A stretch of 64,000 bases of DNA from Streptomyces sp. WZ-12 (GCF_028898845.1 NZ_CP118574.1:3782001-3846000); one strand, 5' to 3'. Numbered from the stretch's first letter, positions 33,888-43,121 are shown. Numbers and translations are program-made. The notes: generated by a model not told the origin, from the sequence alone.

Positions 33888-35221
33888 TATCCGGCCGGAA
33901 GCCCGGGGGAAGACGGGACGCCGGGAAGGAGTCGGCAACGGGAGCAGGCCCGGCGCCCGTTGGGGGCCCGGGCGTCGGCCGCCGTCCCGTCCGCCGGCTC
34001 GCCCATGGCCCGTTGGGACGGCGGCTGCGCCGGATCGGTCCCGTACTGGTGCCGGTGTTGCTGGCGATCGCCGACGCGCTGCTCGTCAACGGCCTGGAGC
34101 TGGCCCTGGAGCTGGCCGTCTCGGTGCTCGCGGCGACCGCCCTGCTGCTGCGCCGCCGCTGGCCGCTGCCGGTGTTCCTGGTGACCCTTCCGGGGCTCTA
34201 CATCGGCTACATCTGGTTCGCGCCGATGGTCGCCCTCTACACCCTGGCCGCGCTGCGGCCCGGCCGGGCCCGGCTCGGCGTCTGCGCACTGCTGCTGGTC
34301 GCCGCGCACTTCCTGCCGTACCCGATCTCGGACTTCGAACCGACCGCGTACCGGGAGAACGCCCTGGTCCTGATCGACGCCTGCGTGACCTCCGCGGCCC
34401 CGATCGCGCTCGGCCTACTGGTCCGGACCCGCCGCGAACTCGCCTCCCGGGTGGACGACTTGACCCGCAGCCTGCGCCGCGAGGACCGGCTGCTGGCGGA
34501 GCGGGTGAAGGCCACCGAACGGGCCCGGCTGGCCCGCGAGATGCACGACGTGGTGGCCCACCAGGTCAGCCTGATCAGCCTCCAGGCCGGCGCAGTGCAG
34601 GTCAGCACGGCGGACGAGGCGGCGCGCAGCGGGGCCCGGACCATACGGGAGCTGTCCGTGCGCACGTTGGAGGAGCTGCGGCACATGGTCGGCGTGCTGC
34701 GGGCGGCCGGCGGCGACGCCCGGGAGACCGCCGAACTGGCGCCGCAGCCGGACCTCGACGAGCTGCCGCGGCTGATCGAGATGAGCGCGCTGGACGTGAC
34801 GTACGAGGGGCTGGGCGCGGCGGACGGGGACCCGGAGGGGGCGGCTCCGGACGGGGCGGACGCGGGCCGTCCGCGCGGCGCCCGGACGGTCGAGCGGGCC
34901 GCCTTCCGCACCGTCCAGGAGGCGCTCACCAACGTCCGCAAGCACGCCCCGGGGGCGCGGGTGCGGGTCCGGGTCGACGCGGTGGAGCTGACGGCACCGG
35001 GAGACGTGAGCGCGGCGGCGCGGGGACAGGAGGGGTTGCGGGTGGAGATCCGCAACGGGCCGGCGGACGCGGCGGTGCCGGTCCCCGCGCTCCCGGGCGG
35101 CGGGCACGGACTGGTGGGGCTCCGCGAACGCGCGCAGAGCCTCGGCGGAACGCTGGAGGCGCACCCCACGACCGAGGGCGGCTTCGTCGTACGGGCGGAA
35201 TTCCCGTACGGGGCGGGGTGA
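33884..35221 (+). CDS. Sensor histidine kinase (HisKA_3 type)
   Basis: A 445-residue kinase. A disordered Gly/Arg-rich start is followed by about five membrane helices (about 45-190). The dimerisation domain has the phosphoacceptor His near residue 220 in AREMHDVVAHQVSLI. The ATPase domain has VQEALTNVRKHAPGA (N box) and GGGHGLVGLRERA (G box), with a Gly/Pro/Asp-rich insert before the N box. The GTG overlaps the regulator stop by 4 nt. With no external sensor domain it probably senses the membrane itself, like DesK-type kinases. Confidence 0.92.
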   Translation: MISGRKPGGRRDAGKESATGAGPAPVGGPGVGRRPVRRLAHGPLGRRLRRIGPVLVPVLLAIADALLVNGLELALELAVSVLAATALLLRRRWPLPVFLVTLPGLYIGYIWFAPMVALYTLAALRPGRARLGVCALLLVAAHFLPYPISDFEPTAYRENALVLIDACVTSAAPIALGLLVRTRRELASRVDDLTRSLRREDRLLAERVKATERARLAREMHDVVAHQVSLISLQAGAVQVSTADEAARSGARTIRELSVRTLEELRHMVGVLRAAGGDARETAELAPQPDLDELPRLIEMSALDVTYEGLGAADGDPEGAAPDGADAGRPRGARTVERAAFRTVQEALTNVRKHAPGARVRVRVDAVELTAPGDVSAAARGQEGLRVEIRNGPADAAVPVPALPGGGHGLVGLRERAQSLGGTLEAHPTTEGGFVVRAEFPYGAG

Positions 35222-35350
35222 TCGGGCGGGGCGGTCGACAACCGAGGGCAGGGGCTGGCCCGTTAGGGCCGCGGCGGGCGGGCATCGGGAGACGGGCAGG
35301 CGTCGACGGCGGCCCTCACGCGGGCCGCCCGCACGCCGACACCGGGCCGC

Positions 35351-35776
35351 TCAGGCCGAGAGCGGCGCCGCCGCTTCGTCGACCGCGGTGGGCAGGTCCG
35401 GGTAGACCTCGAAGAGCCGGCGGACGCCGAGGGCGGCCAGGACACGGTTGACGTGGGAGCCGTCGACGGCACCCTGGGCGGGCAGGATCAGCCTCAGGCG
35501 CCCCTGGCAGGAGCGCATCAGGCGGCGGGCGGCGATCAGCACGCCCACGCCGCTGGAGTCACAGAACCGGACCTCGGAGAGATCGAGGACCAGGGAGCGC
35601 CGGCCCTCGGCCACCGCGTCGTGCACGTGCTGCCGCACCGCCGGCGACGTGACCAGGTCCATCTCGCCGGAAACCTGGAGCACCGCCCATGGGCCCTTTT
35701 CGTCCTCTGCCACCTTCAACGACACGCGCTCGAAGCCTTTCGCTCGCTTTCGGACCGGATGCGCCCCGGCTGCCAT
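35351..35776 (-). CDS. STAS-domain anti-sigma factor antagonist
   Basis: A 141-residue protein. The STAS fold covers about 20-125, with LQVSGEMDLVTSPAVRQHV, then LVLDLSEVRFCDSSGVGVL. The Ser in CDSSGVG is the usual site phosphorylated by an anti-sigma kinase. Such proteins free sigma factors by binding the anti-sigma factor when unphosphorylated. ATG 35776 has AAGGGTGG about 8 nt upstream; a shorter GTG start (VSLKVAED) would remove a basic leader. It is divergent from the ECF sigma gene. No kinase partner is adjacent. Confidence 0.88.
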   Translation of the reverse strand: MAAGAHPVRKRAKGFERVSLKVAEDEKGPWAVLQVSGEMDLVTSPAVRQHVHDAVAEGRRSLVLDLSEVRFCDSSGVGVLIAARRLMRSCQGRLRLILPAQGAVDGSHVNRVLAALGVRRLFEVYPDLPTAVDEAAAPLSA

Positions 35777-35957
35777 GCGGAACCCACCCTTCCCGGCTCG
35801 ACTGCCCGACCTCTCCCCCCTGAAACGCTTGCGATTCCGCGGCGCGGCAGGCCGTCCCCTCCTAAGGCTATGCCCAAGGGAAGGCGGGTTTTCGCCCGCA
35901 ACCGGTCACACCCGCGTAACACATGGGTGGATACGGCCACGAACGGTCCGCATCGTT

Positions 35958-35977
35958 CCACTTCGATCGCGAAGTGG
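35958..35977. promoter_or_regulatory. Palindrome between STAS and sigma genes
   Basis: CCACTTCG and CGAAGTGG flank ATCG in the 570-base divergent gap. The perfect 8-bp arms suggest an operator. Nothing else definite is seen in 35777-36345. Confidence 0.4.
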
Positions 35978-36345
35978 GGACGGATCTGCCACACCGTCAT
36001 CACCCCCTTACCACCCGCAACGCCTGCGCGGGCCGCTTTGCCGCAAAGGCGTCTGCGCTGTCAGACCCGGCCACTACATTCGAGGGCACGGCGATCGTCG
36101 TGGCGAACGTCACGGCGTGGGCGCGACGGCCGTAAAGCGCCCGATGCGGCGGGCCGCCGGATCGAGTGACGGACGATAGTTCGTGAGCGGAGGGGCGAGT
36201 ACGGGTACGACAGTGGGCGGGAGTGACGGCGCGGGGTCCGGCGGAGCACGGGCCCCGGGTGGAGGCTGAGGTCACGTCCGGAGGCTTCGGCGACGGCGCC
36301 GGCCGAGGTGTGAGCCCGGCCGCGAGGGGCAGGAATGGGGGTCCC

Positions 36346-37008
36346 ATGGCACACGACGCACCACCGCGCTGGGACAGGCGGATGCAGCAGCGGCTCGCCC
36401 GCGGCGAGGCCGCCGCGCTCGGTGAGCTCTACGACCGTTTCGCCTCGCTGGTGCACAGCCTCGCCCACCGCGTCCTGGACGACGAGGACGCCGCCGACCG
36501 CATCACCCGAGAGGTGTTCGGCTACATCTGGGAGCACCCCGACTCCTACGACCCCAAGCAGGGTTCGCTGCGCTCCTGGGTGGCCGGGATCACCCGCCAC
36601 CAGGCCGTCCAGCGGCTGCGCCAGACCGAGTCCGCCTCGGCGCGCGACCACGACGAGAGCGGGCCCGGATCCGCCGAATCGGAGCGCGAGTTGGAGCGGA
36701 AGATCCACGAGGCGTCCACCGCCGCCCGCGCCGACTACATCGTCACCTCCATGCCCGCCCCGCTGCGCCAGGCCCTGGAGTTGGCGTACTTCCAGCGCCG
36801 GGACTACCGCCAGACCGCCGCCGACCTCGGCGTCACCGAGGACGAGGCCCGGCGCCGGCTCCGCCTGGGCCTCCAACTGCTGTCCACCGCCCACAACCAC
36901 CAGGCGCTGCCCGCGGTCCCGATGCGCCGCGCCGCCGCCCGGGGGCCGCAGGCCCCGCGCCCGCCGCGCTCCACACCGCCCGCACCGGGCCATGGGCGGC
37001 CGCGGTGA
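36346..37008 (+). CDS. ECF-type RNA polymerase sigma factor
   Basis: A 220-residue sigma factor. Region 2 has ALGELYDRFASLVHSLAHRVL and the promoter-melting segment QGSLRSWVAGITRHQAVQRL. Region 4 has LRQALELAYFQRRDYRQTAA and GVTEDEARRRLRLGL. A basic Pro/Arg-rich tail of about 30 residues ends the protein. The ATG is fixed by family alignment; a Gly-rich site precedes it. The anti-sigma gene overlaps the stop in GTGA, the normal arrangement for co-made sigma/anti-sigma pairs. Confidence 0.92.
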   Translation: MAHDAPPRWDRRMQQRLARGEAAALGELYDRFASLVHSLAHRVLDDEDAADRITREVFGYIWEHPDSYDPKQGSLRSWVAGITRHQAVQRLRQTESASARDHDESGPGSAESERELERKIHEASTAARADYIVTSMPAPLRQALELAYFQRRDYRQTAADLGVTEDEARRRLRLGLQLLSTAHNHQALPAVPMRRAAARGPQAPRPPRSTPPAPGHGRPR

Positions 37009-38357
37009 GGGGCCCGGACGAATGGGACGGCCGCGAGCGCCCCGGTGGCCCCGGTGAACGGCCCCGGATACCGGCGCCGCGCCCCGCCGCGGAGGACCAC
37101 GGCCCGCTGCCGCCCCTGCCACGCGTCCCCCACCCGACGCCCGGTCCCGTCCCGGACCACGTCCCGTCCCACGACGTCCCTGCGGAGTACGAGAGCGATG
37201 ACGACCCCGTGACCGGCGCCGACACCGGCCCGCGCCAGCCACCGCCGGCCGCCCCGTCCCACAAGGTGCTCAAGTCCCTGCTGGGTGCCTGGGCACTGTC
37301 CGCCTGCTCGCCGGAGGAGACCGCCGCCGTCGAGGAGCACCTGACGGACTGCGCCGCCTGCGCCGAGGAGGCCCTGCGGCTGCGCGACGCGGTGGCACTG
37401 CTGCACCCCGCGGACAGCCTCGACCTCGATCCGCTGCTCCGGTCGCGGGTGTTGGCGGGCTGCCTGGGCCGCCGGCCGGCGCGCATCCCGGTGCCGGAGT
37501 GGGCCATCCCGTTCGACGCGGAGGCCGCCAAACTCGACGCGCTGCTGCGCGACATGGGCGAGGCGGAGTGGCGGGCTCCGGTGCGGCTGCGCTGGTTCGA
37601 CGGCCGGGAGCCGGTGGCGCGCGACAGCACCGTCGGCGGGGTGATCGGGCACCTGATGGCGGTGGACGGGATGGTCGCCACGGCCCTCGGGCTGCCCGAC
37701 CCGTTGGGCGCCGACGCCCCGGAGCAGCCGGGACCGCGCCGAAGAACGGAGGTGTACTGGCGCGCCCTCGGCGAGCAGCCCGATCCGCGGGCGCCACACG
37801 ACCCCTGGCGCGAACAGGGCCAGGCGCTGGTCAGAACGGTCTCGTTCGCCGACACCGGGGGCACCGAACTCTCCGTCCCGTACGGGAAGTTCGACCTCGC
37901 GCTGCGCGACGCCTTCCTGGACCGCGCCTTCGAGACCTGGGTGCACGCCGGGGACATCGCCGAGGCGGTGGACTATCCGTACAGGCCGCCGGCCTCCGGC
38001 CATCTCCATCTGCTCGTCGACCTCGCGGCGCGGCTGCTGCCGACCACGCTCGCCCAGCGTCGACAGGCCGGACTGGCCGCGCCGCCGCGGCAGTTGGTCG
38101 CCGCGGGCGCCCCGGGCCGCACGCTCCATCTGGAGGTCGAGGGCAACGGCGGCGGGGACTGGTACATAGCCCTGGACTCCCCGGCGGCGGTCGGCTCGCC
38201 TGAGAGCACCGTCGCCCATATCGCCCTGGACAGCGACGAGTTCTGCCAGTTGGCCGCCGGGCACATCTCGCCGGAGGAGGCCGCGGCGGGGCAGGACGGC
38301 GAGCGCGAGGCGATCCGCGAGGTGCTGTTCGCGACGGCGGCGCTGTCCCGCTTGTAG
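37005..38357 (+). CDS. Zinc-finger anti-sigma factor fused to a mycothiol maleylpyruvate isomerase-like domain
   Basis: A 450-residue soluble protein. A disordered Pro-rich start (1-80) leads to an anti-sigma zinc finger, with His112, Cys116 and Cys119 in HLTDCAAC (the HX3CX2C of RsrA-like ZAS domains). From about 165 a DinB/MDMPI helical bundle follows, with VGGVIGHLMAVDGMVA and VHAGDIAEAVDYPY carrying the histidines that bind metal in such enzymes. A C-terminal domain completes it (about 370-450). The GTG overlaps the sigma gene stop. The join of a redox-type zinc finger to a mycothiol-linked fold suggests thiol sensing; that is inference. Confidence 0.88.
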   Translation: MRGPDEWDGRERPGGPGERPRIPAPRPAAEDHGPLPPLPRVPHPTPGPVPDHVPSHDVPAEYESDDDPVTGADTGPRQPPPAAPSHKVLKSLLGAWALSACSPEETAAVEEHLTDCAACAEEALRLRDAVALLHPADSLDLDPLLRSRVLAGCLGRRPARIPVPEWAIPFDAEAAKLDALLRDMGEAEWRAPVRLRWFDGREPVARDSTVGGVIGHLMAVDGMVATALGLPDPLGADAPEQPGPRRRTEVYWRALGEQPDPRAPHDPWREQGQALVRTVSFADTGGTELSVPYGKFDLALRDAFLDRAFETWVHAGDIAEAVDYPYRPPASGHLHLLVDLAARLLPTTLAQRRQAGLAAPPRQLVAAGAPGRTLHLEVEGNGGGDWYIALDSPAAVGSPESTVAHIALDSDEFCQLAAGHISPEEAAAGQDGEREAIREVLFATAALSRL

Positions 38358-38380
38358 CGGGCTTGGGGCGGGGTCGCGGT

Positions 38381-38418
38381 GGTGAGGCGGGCCGCCGGCG
38401 TTGGGGGCCCGCCTCACC
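38381..38418. terminator. Terminator between the anti-sigma gene and purU
   Basis: GGTGAGGCGGGCC and GGCCCGCCTCACC form a perfect 13-bp stem around a 12-nt loop, between convergent genes. Confidence 0.8.
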
Positions 38419-38472
38419 TGCGTCGTGCGCGTCGCCTATGCCGTGCGCGTCGCCACGCGCGCGGCGTCCACG

Positions 38473-39363
38473 TCAGGCGAAGACGACCGTGCGGCGCCCG
38501 TTGAGCAGCACCCGGCGCTCGCTGTGCCACTTCACGGCGCGGGCCAGCGCCTGGCACTCCACGTCGCGGCCGATCGCCACGAGCTGGTCCGGCGTGACGT
38601 CGTGGCGGACCCGCTCGACCTCCTGCTCGATGATCGGGCCCTCGTCGAGGTCCGCGGTCACGTAGTGCGCGGTGGCGCCGATCAGCTTCACACCGCGGGC
38701 GTGGGCCTGGTGGTACGGGCGGGCGCCCTTGAAGCTGGGGAGGAAGGAGTGGTGGATGTTGATGATGCGGCCGGCCAGCGCCGTGCACAGGTCGTCGGAG
38801 AGGACCTGCATGTAGCGGGCGAGCACCACCAGCTCGACGCACTCCTTCTCCACCAGCTCCAGGAGCTGGGCCTCGGCCTGGGCCTTGGTGTCCCGGGTGA
38901 CGGGGATGTGGTGGAACGGGATGCCGTAGGAGCCGACCAGCTCGGCGAAGTCGGTGTGGTTGGAGACCACGGCCGCGATCTCGACCGGCAGGGCGCCGAT
39001 CCGGGAGCGGAAGAGCAGGTCGTTGAGGCAGTGCCCGAACTTCGACACCATCAGCACCACGCGCATCTTCTCGTCGGCGCGGTGGATCTGCCAGTCCATC
39101 TCGAAGGAGACGCCCACCGCCGCGAAGCTGGCCCGCAACTTGTCGACGTCCACCGGCGCTTCCGCGGTGAAGTGCACCCGCATGAAGAACAGCCCGGTGT
39201 CCCGATCGCCGAACTGCTGGCTGTCCTCGATGTTGCAACCGGTCATGAACAGGTAGCTGGACACCGCGTGCACGATGCCCTTCTTGTCCGGACAGGACAG
39301 CGTGAGGACGTACTGATCGTTCCGGTCCCGCGGACCGGGCTGGGTGGGCTGCGACTCGCTCAT
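38473..39363 (-). CDS. purU: Formyltetrahydrofolate deformylase
   Basis: A 296-residue enzyme that hydrolyses 10-formyltetrahydrofolate to formate and tetrahydrofolate, supplying formate for purine synthesis and balancing one-carbon units. An N-terminal ACT domain (about 12-90: YVLTLSCPDKKGIVHAVS) precedes the formyl-transferase domain, with VVLMVSKFGHCLNDLL, the catalytic motif INIHHSFLPSFKGA and the Asp in GATAHYV followed by LDEGPII. The length is normal. ATG 39363 is preferred; ATG 39381 is possible. It is convergent with the anti-sigma gene. Confidence 0.96.
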   Translation of the reverse strand: MSESQPTQPGPRDRNDQYVLTLSCPDKKGIVHAVSSYLFMTGCNIEDSQQFGDRDTGLFFMRVHFTAEAPVDVDKLRASFAAVGVSFEMDWQIHRADEKMRVVLMVSKFGHCLNDLLFRSRIGALPVEIAAVVSNHTDFAELVGSYGIPFHHIPVTRDTKAQAEAQLLELVEKECVELVVLARYMQVLSDDLCTALAGRIINIHHSFLPSFKGARPYHQAHARGVKLIGATAHYVTADLDEGPIIEQEVERVRHDVTPDQLVAIGRDVECQALARAVKWHSERRVLLNGRRTVVFA

Positions 39364-39421
39364 GACCTCATAGGGTCGCACATCCGCGAGGTCGCTCCGA
39401 CCGCGGCGGCCGGGACACCGG

Positions 39422-39883
39422 TCACGCCGGGGCCCCCAGCGTGCCGGACAGGGCGGCGGCCAGCGCTTCGAGGGAGTGCGGGGCGGTGGCCGGGTCCTCG
39501 CCGTCCGCGGTGGCCAGGTGGACGTGCGCCTCGCGGGCGGCCCGTACGGCGTCGGGCCAACCGGGGTGCTCTATGTAGGCGGTGACCGGGGCGTCCGCCC
39601 CTACCTGGTGCATGATCCGCAGCACCCGCAGGACGGCCGCGTCGACCAACTGCGCCTCCTGGGCGTCCCGGAAGATCGTGCCGATGTACTTCTCGGCGGA
39701 CCAGTTGTCCAACCAGGTGTCCTCGACGAGCCGGTAGACGGCGTCGGTGACGTCTCCGTAGCCGGGACGGCCGGCCAGCCAGGTGTGCTGCTGGAAGGCG
39801 GGGTCGGAGAGCATGTGCAGCGCGGAGCGGACGTTGCTGCGCCAGCGCCACCATGGCATGTCAGAGAGCGGCATACCGCCCAT
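39422..39883 (-). CDS. SCO4402-family conserved protein
   Basis: A 153-residue protein recognised by its core MPWWRWRSNVRSALHMLSD, VYRLVEDTWLDNWSAEKYIG and LRVLRIMHQVGADAP. The family is conserved in Streptomyces next to purU and has no assigned function. It is Trp-rich and helical without a membrane segment or catalytic motif. The start is uncertain: ATG 39883 (MGGMP), ATG 39874 and GTG 39931 are all open and none has a good ribosome site. It lies 58 nt upstream of purU on the same strand and may be co-transcribed. Confidence 0.82.
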   Translation of the reverse strand: MGGMPLSDMPWWRWRSNVRSALHMLSDPAFQQHTWLAGRPGYGDVTDAVYRLVEDTWLDNWSAEKYIGTIFRDAQEAQLVDAAVLRVLRIMHQVGADAPVTAYIEHPGWPDAVRAAREAHVHLATADGEDPATAPHSLEALAAALSGTLGAPA

Positions 39884-40054
39884 GGTGGTCGAGCGACGGC
39901 CGCGACGGGAAGACTTCTCCGAACCTTGCACAGCAAGCGATCGTACGTTCCTCCCGATTGATCTCGATCGGCCCCCCGGAGTTCACCGCAGCGTCACCAT
40001 CCGTTGCCGCGGTGTCACGCACCCGTTCCGGCCGGAGCGGAAGGCTGCGGGCTC

Positions 40055-41395
40055 ATGACCGGACGGCGACGCTCCTCCCCCCGCCCCTCTCCCCGCGCTT
40101 CCGCGACCGTCGCGGCGGCGTGCACGGCGGTCATCGCGTCGCTGCTGTCCGGCTGCGGCTCCCTCCCCGGCGCCGGTTCCGGGGAGAAGGAGCCGGTCAC
40201 GGTGATGACCTGGGCGCCCGAGGGCACCAAGACCACCAACATGCCCGGGATGCCGGCGATGGCGCAGGCGTACGCCCGCTGGGTCAACTCCCGCGGCGGG
40301 ATAGCCGGCCACCCGTTGAAGGTCCTCACCTGCAACGAGCAGAACGACTCGGCGCAGGCCGCGCGGTGCGCCCAGCGCGCGGTGCGGGGCGGGGCGGTGG
40401 CCGTGGTCGGCTCGTACAGCCAGTGGGGGCGCTCGTTCATGTCGCCGCTCGAAGCGGCGGGCATCCCGTACATCGGCGGGTACGGCGCCTCCGCCGAGGA
40501 GTTCGCCAGCCCGCTCTCCTACCCCGTCAACGGCGGTCAGGCCGCCCTCCTGGCCGGCAACGGCCGCCAGTTGGCGGGCGACTGCCGACGGGTGGCGCTG
40601 GTCCGGCCGGACACGATCCAGGGCGACCAGATGCCGGGGCTGCTCAACGCGGGTCTCAACAGCGGGGGTCGGGGCGGGGCTGCGGACGTCAGGGCGCCCG
40701 AGGCCGCCACCGATTACACGGACGAGGTGACCGCCGCCCTGAAGGCGGCGGGCGCGGACTCCGCGGTGTACGGGACGGCGAAGACCGGCGGCGCGGCGCC
40801 CGGTTCCTGCGTGGCCGCCTCACTGGGCGACCACACCGACACCTTCTTCGACTCCTTCCGGCGCCTCCAGGAGTCCCGCCCCAAGGTCCAGGTCGGCTCC
40901 GTATTGGGCAGCGTCGACCAGTCGATGGTCAACCGCAGCGGCGGCGACTCCGGCCCGTTGGAGGGCGCGGACGTCACCGGCTGGTACCCGGTCCCCAGCG
41001 ATCCGCGCTGGCTGCCGATGCGCCGGGTGATCGACCAGGAGGCGTTCGACGACAGCCGCATCGACCCGGCCGATCAGGGCGTCCAGACGACCTGGATCGC
41101 CTACACCGTACTGAGCGCGGTGATCCGGCAGTTGGCCGCCTCGGGCGTCCCGGACATCACCGCGCACGCGCTGCAATCCGCCCTGGACCGCGGCGACCAG
41201 TCCGTCGACACCGGCGGCCTGACGCCCGACCTGCGCTGGCGCGACGACGACATGCTGGCCGTCGCCGACTTCCCCCGGATCGTCAACGCGGACGTGACGT
41301 ACCAGGTCGTCCGGCACGGCGAACTGGTCGCCGCCCAGGAGGGGTTCGTCGACGTGACCCGGACGCTGGAGCAGCGGCGCACCGACGACGGCTGA
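40055..41395 (+). CDS. Lipoprotein substrate-binding protein of a branched-chain-amino-acid-type ABC transporter
   Basis: A 446-residue lipoprotein. Its signal peptide ends in LLSGCG (lipobox; Cys near residue 32). The mature part has the type 1 periplasmic-binding fold: TMPGMPAMAQ-like entrance, YARWVNSRGGIAGHPLKVL, VVGSYSQWGRSFMSPL and GIPYIGGYGAS, the typical amide/branched-chain amino acid receptor pattern. No permease or ATPase is adjacent, so it may serve another transporter or act as a sensor. ATG 40055 has GGAAGG 12 nt upstream. The ligand is not predictable. Confidence 0.87.
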   Translation: MTGRRRSSPRPSPRASATVAAACTAVIASLLSGCGSLPGAGSGEKEPVTVMTWAPEGTKTTNMPGMPAMAQAYARWVNSRGGIAGHPLKVLTCNEQNDSAQAARCAQRAVRGGAVAVVGSYSQWGRSFMSPLEAAGIPYIGGYGASAEEFASPLSYPVNGGQAALLAGNGRQLAGDCRRVALVRPDTIQGDQMPGLLNAGLNSGGRGGAADVRAPEAATDYTDEVTAALKAAGADSAVYGTAKTGGAAPGSCVAASLGDHTDTFFDSFRRLQESRPKVQVGSVLGSVDQSMVNRSGGDSGPLEGADVTGWYPVPSDPRWLPMRRVIDQEAFDDSRIDPADQGVQTTWIAYTVLSAVIRQLAASGVPDITAHALQSALDRGDQSVDTGGLTPDLRWRDDDMLAVADFPRIVNADVTYQVVRHGELVAAQEGFVDVTRTLEQRRTDDG

Positions 41396-41435
41396 CGCTG
41401 CCCGGCCGCCTACGGGGCAAGCCCCCGGCCCGGTT

Positions 41436-43121
41436 TCACAGCTGTTCGGGGCCGTGCTTCCGGAGGCCGTACTTCTCGGCGATCGGGTTCCACAGGCCGG
41501 CGGCCTGCTGCTTGGCCTTGGTGGCCGCGCCGCTGGAGGTGTTCCCCTGGGAGGCTTCCTTGCCGCCCTTGGCGTGGCCCTTGTCGCAACCGCCCTTGCC
41601 GGCGGCCTTGTCGGCCCAGGCCGCGTAGTGGTTGTCGGCGTCGGCCGAGGACTTCCAGGCCGTGGTGAGCGCGGCGGTCAGCTCACCGCTGTTGGGGATC
41701 TTGTCCACGGGGAGCTGCTGGAGCCGCTTGACCAGGTCGTTGCGCTGGCCAGCGGCGGACCGCAGGTCGCCCGCCGCGCCGCCGAGGTTGGTGCAGCTCT
41801 TGATGTTCTGTACGGCGCCGATGACCGCCGAGCGGCTGTTGTTGCTGTCGGCGAGCAGGGCGTCCAGGCCCTTGGCCTGGCCGGCGGCCGGGTCGTCGGC
41901 CGGCTTGGTCTCGCCGTCCTTGGTCGACTTGGCCGTACTGGTGCCGGTGTCCTGCTGCTTCTTCTGGGCGGTGTCATCGCCGCTGCCGCCGCTGAGCGCC
42001 CAGCCGACACCGAGGCCGACGCCGGCCAGCGCCACCACGATGGCGCCGATGACGACGGCCGCGGGTATCTTGCGGCGCCCGCCGCCGCTCTCCTCGTAGG
42101 GGACGTGCTGCTCCTGGCCGCCACCGGGGACGAACGGGCCTCCGGGGGCGGGCTGTTGGCCGTACGGCGGGTGGCCGGCGTCGCCGAAGCGCGGCAGTTG
42201 CGCGGTGGCGTCGGGGGCGGGTGCGGCCGGGGCGGCCGGTCCGTCGCGGAACAGGCCGTCGAACTCGGCGGGGGTCGACCGGCCGCCGGGCACGCCCGGT
42301 TGGGCACCGAACTGCGCACCGGGCGGCGGGGTGGGCACACCGGCGCCAACGGGACCGCCGGCGCCGCTGATCGGCGGGATCAACTGCGTGGCCTGGTCCA
42401 TGCCGGCGCCGGACATCGGCTGGGACTGCGGCATGGGTTGGGCCGAACGCGGCGGCCCCTGGTGCGCCTTGATGGGGCGCAGCATCTGCGTGGCCGCGTC
42501 CCGGTGTTGCGCGGCGGCCGACTCGGGCGGCAGCGGAGCGCCACCGGGGGCGCCGGGCCCGCCGGTGACGGGGGGCAGGAGGGTGGTGGCGTCGTCGCCG
42601 GCCACGGGCGGCAGCGGGGCGCCGGCCTGCGGGGTCGCGCGGACCAGTTCACCGGAGGGGCCGGGCCGCCGCCCTCCCTGGCCGCCGAAGGAGAGGATCG
42701 CGGTGGCCTCGGCGGCCGACGCGTTGGGCGGCATCGGGCCGGCGGCCGGCGGGCCCACCTGGGGCGGCATCGGGGGCGGCGCGGCCGGCATGGGCGGCGT
42801 CGGCGAGGGCCCCGGGAAGGGCGGCGGGGAGCCCTGCTGCGGCGCGGCGGGCGCCTGGGGCGCGGCCGGGTAGCCGTACGACGGGGCCTGGCCGTGCGGC
42901 TGCGGCCCGCCCGGGGCCGCGTCGGGCTGCCCGGGGCCCTGCGGTGCGGGCGGCGGCTGCTGGCCGGGCCCCCAGGGCTGGCCCCACGGCTGCCCGGCGG
43001 GCGGCGCGGCCTGCTGGTCGGGCGGCCATGCGTCGCCGCCGCCGGCGGGCAGCACTATGCCCTCTCTGGCCGGGCCGGCCGCAGGATCCTGCGGGTCGTG
43101 ACCCTGTCCGCTCTGCGTCAC
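41436..43121 (-). CDS. Pro-rich single-span membrane protein
   Basis: A 561-residue protein. Residues 1-360 are Pro/Gly/Ala/Gln-rich and disordered, with repeated ATxxLPPV or ATQLIPP motifs. These short Thr-containing repeats resemble phosphorylatable linkers of Streptomyces membrane proteins. One membrane segment (about 370-392: AVVIGAIVVALAGVGLGVGW) is followed by an external domain of about 140 residues with two Cys (KSCTNLGG and KGGCDKG) that could form a disulfide. GTG 43121 has AGGAG 6 nt upstream. The function is unknown. Confidence 0.75.
   Translation of the reverse strand: MTQSGQGHDPQDPAAGPAREGIVLPAGGGDAWPPDQQAAPPAGQPWGQPWGPGQQPPPAPQGPGQPDAAPGGPQPHGQAPSYGYPAAPQAPAAPQQGSPPPFPGPSPTPPMPAAPPPMPPQVGPPAAGPMPPNASAAEATAILSFGGQGGRRPGPSGELVRATPQAGAPLPPVAGDDATTLLPPVTGGPGAPGGAPLPPESAAAQHRDAATQMLRPIKAHQGPPRSAQPMPQSQPMSGAGMDQATQLIPPISGAGGPVGAGVPTPPPGAQFGAQPGVPGGRSTPAEFDGLFRDGPAAPAAPAPDATAQLPRFGDAGHPPYGQQPAPGGPFVPGGGQEQHVPYEESGGGRRKIPAAVVIGAIVVALAGVGLGVGWALSGGSGDDTAQKKQQDTGTSTAKSTKDGETKPADDPAAGQAKGLDALLADSNNSRSAVIGAVQNIKSCTNLGGAAGDLRSAAGQRNDLVKRLQQLPVDKIPNSGELTAALTTAWKSSADADNHYAAWADKAAGKGGCDKGHAKGGKEASQGNTSSGAATKAKQQAAGLWNPIAEKYGLRKHGPEQL

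Noticed and set aside
35716..36003. 95-codon minus-strand ORF beginning upstream of the STAS gene
   Set aside because: It overlaps the STAS start in another frame, shows no domain pattern, and has only a GGGGG run as ribosome site. It is more likely untranslated leader.
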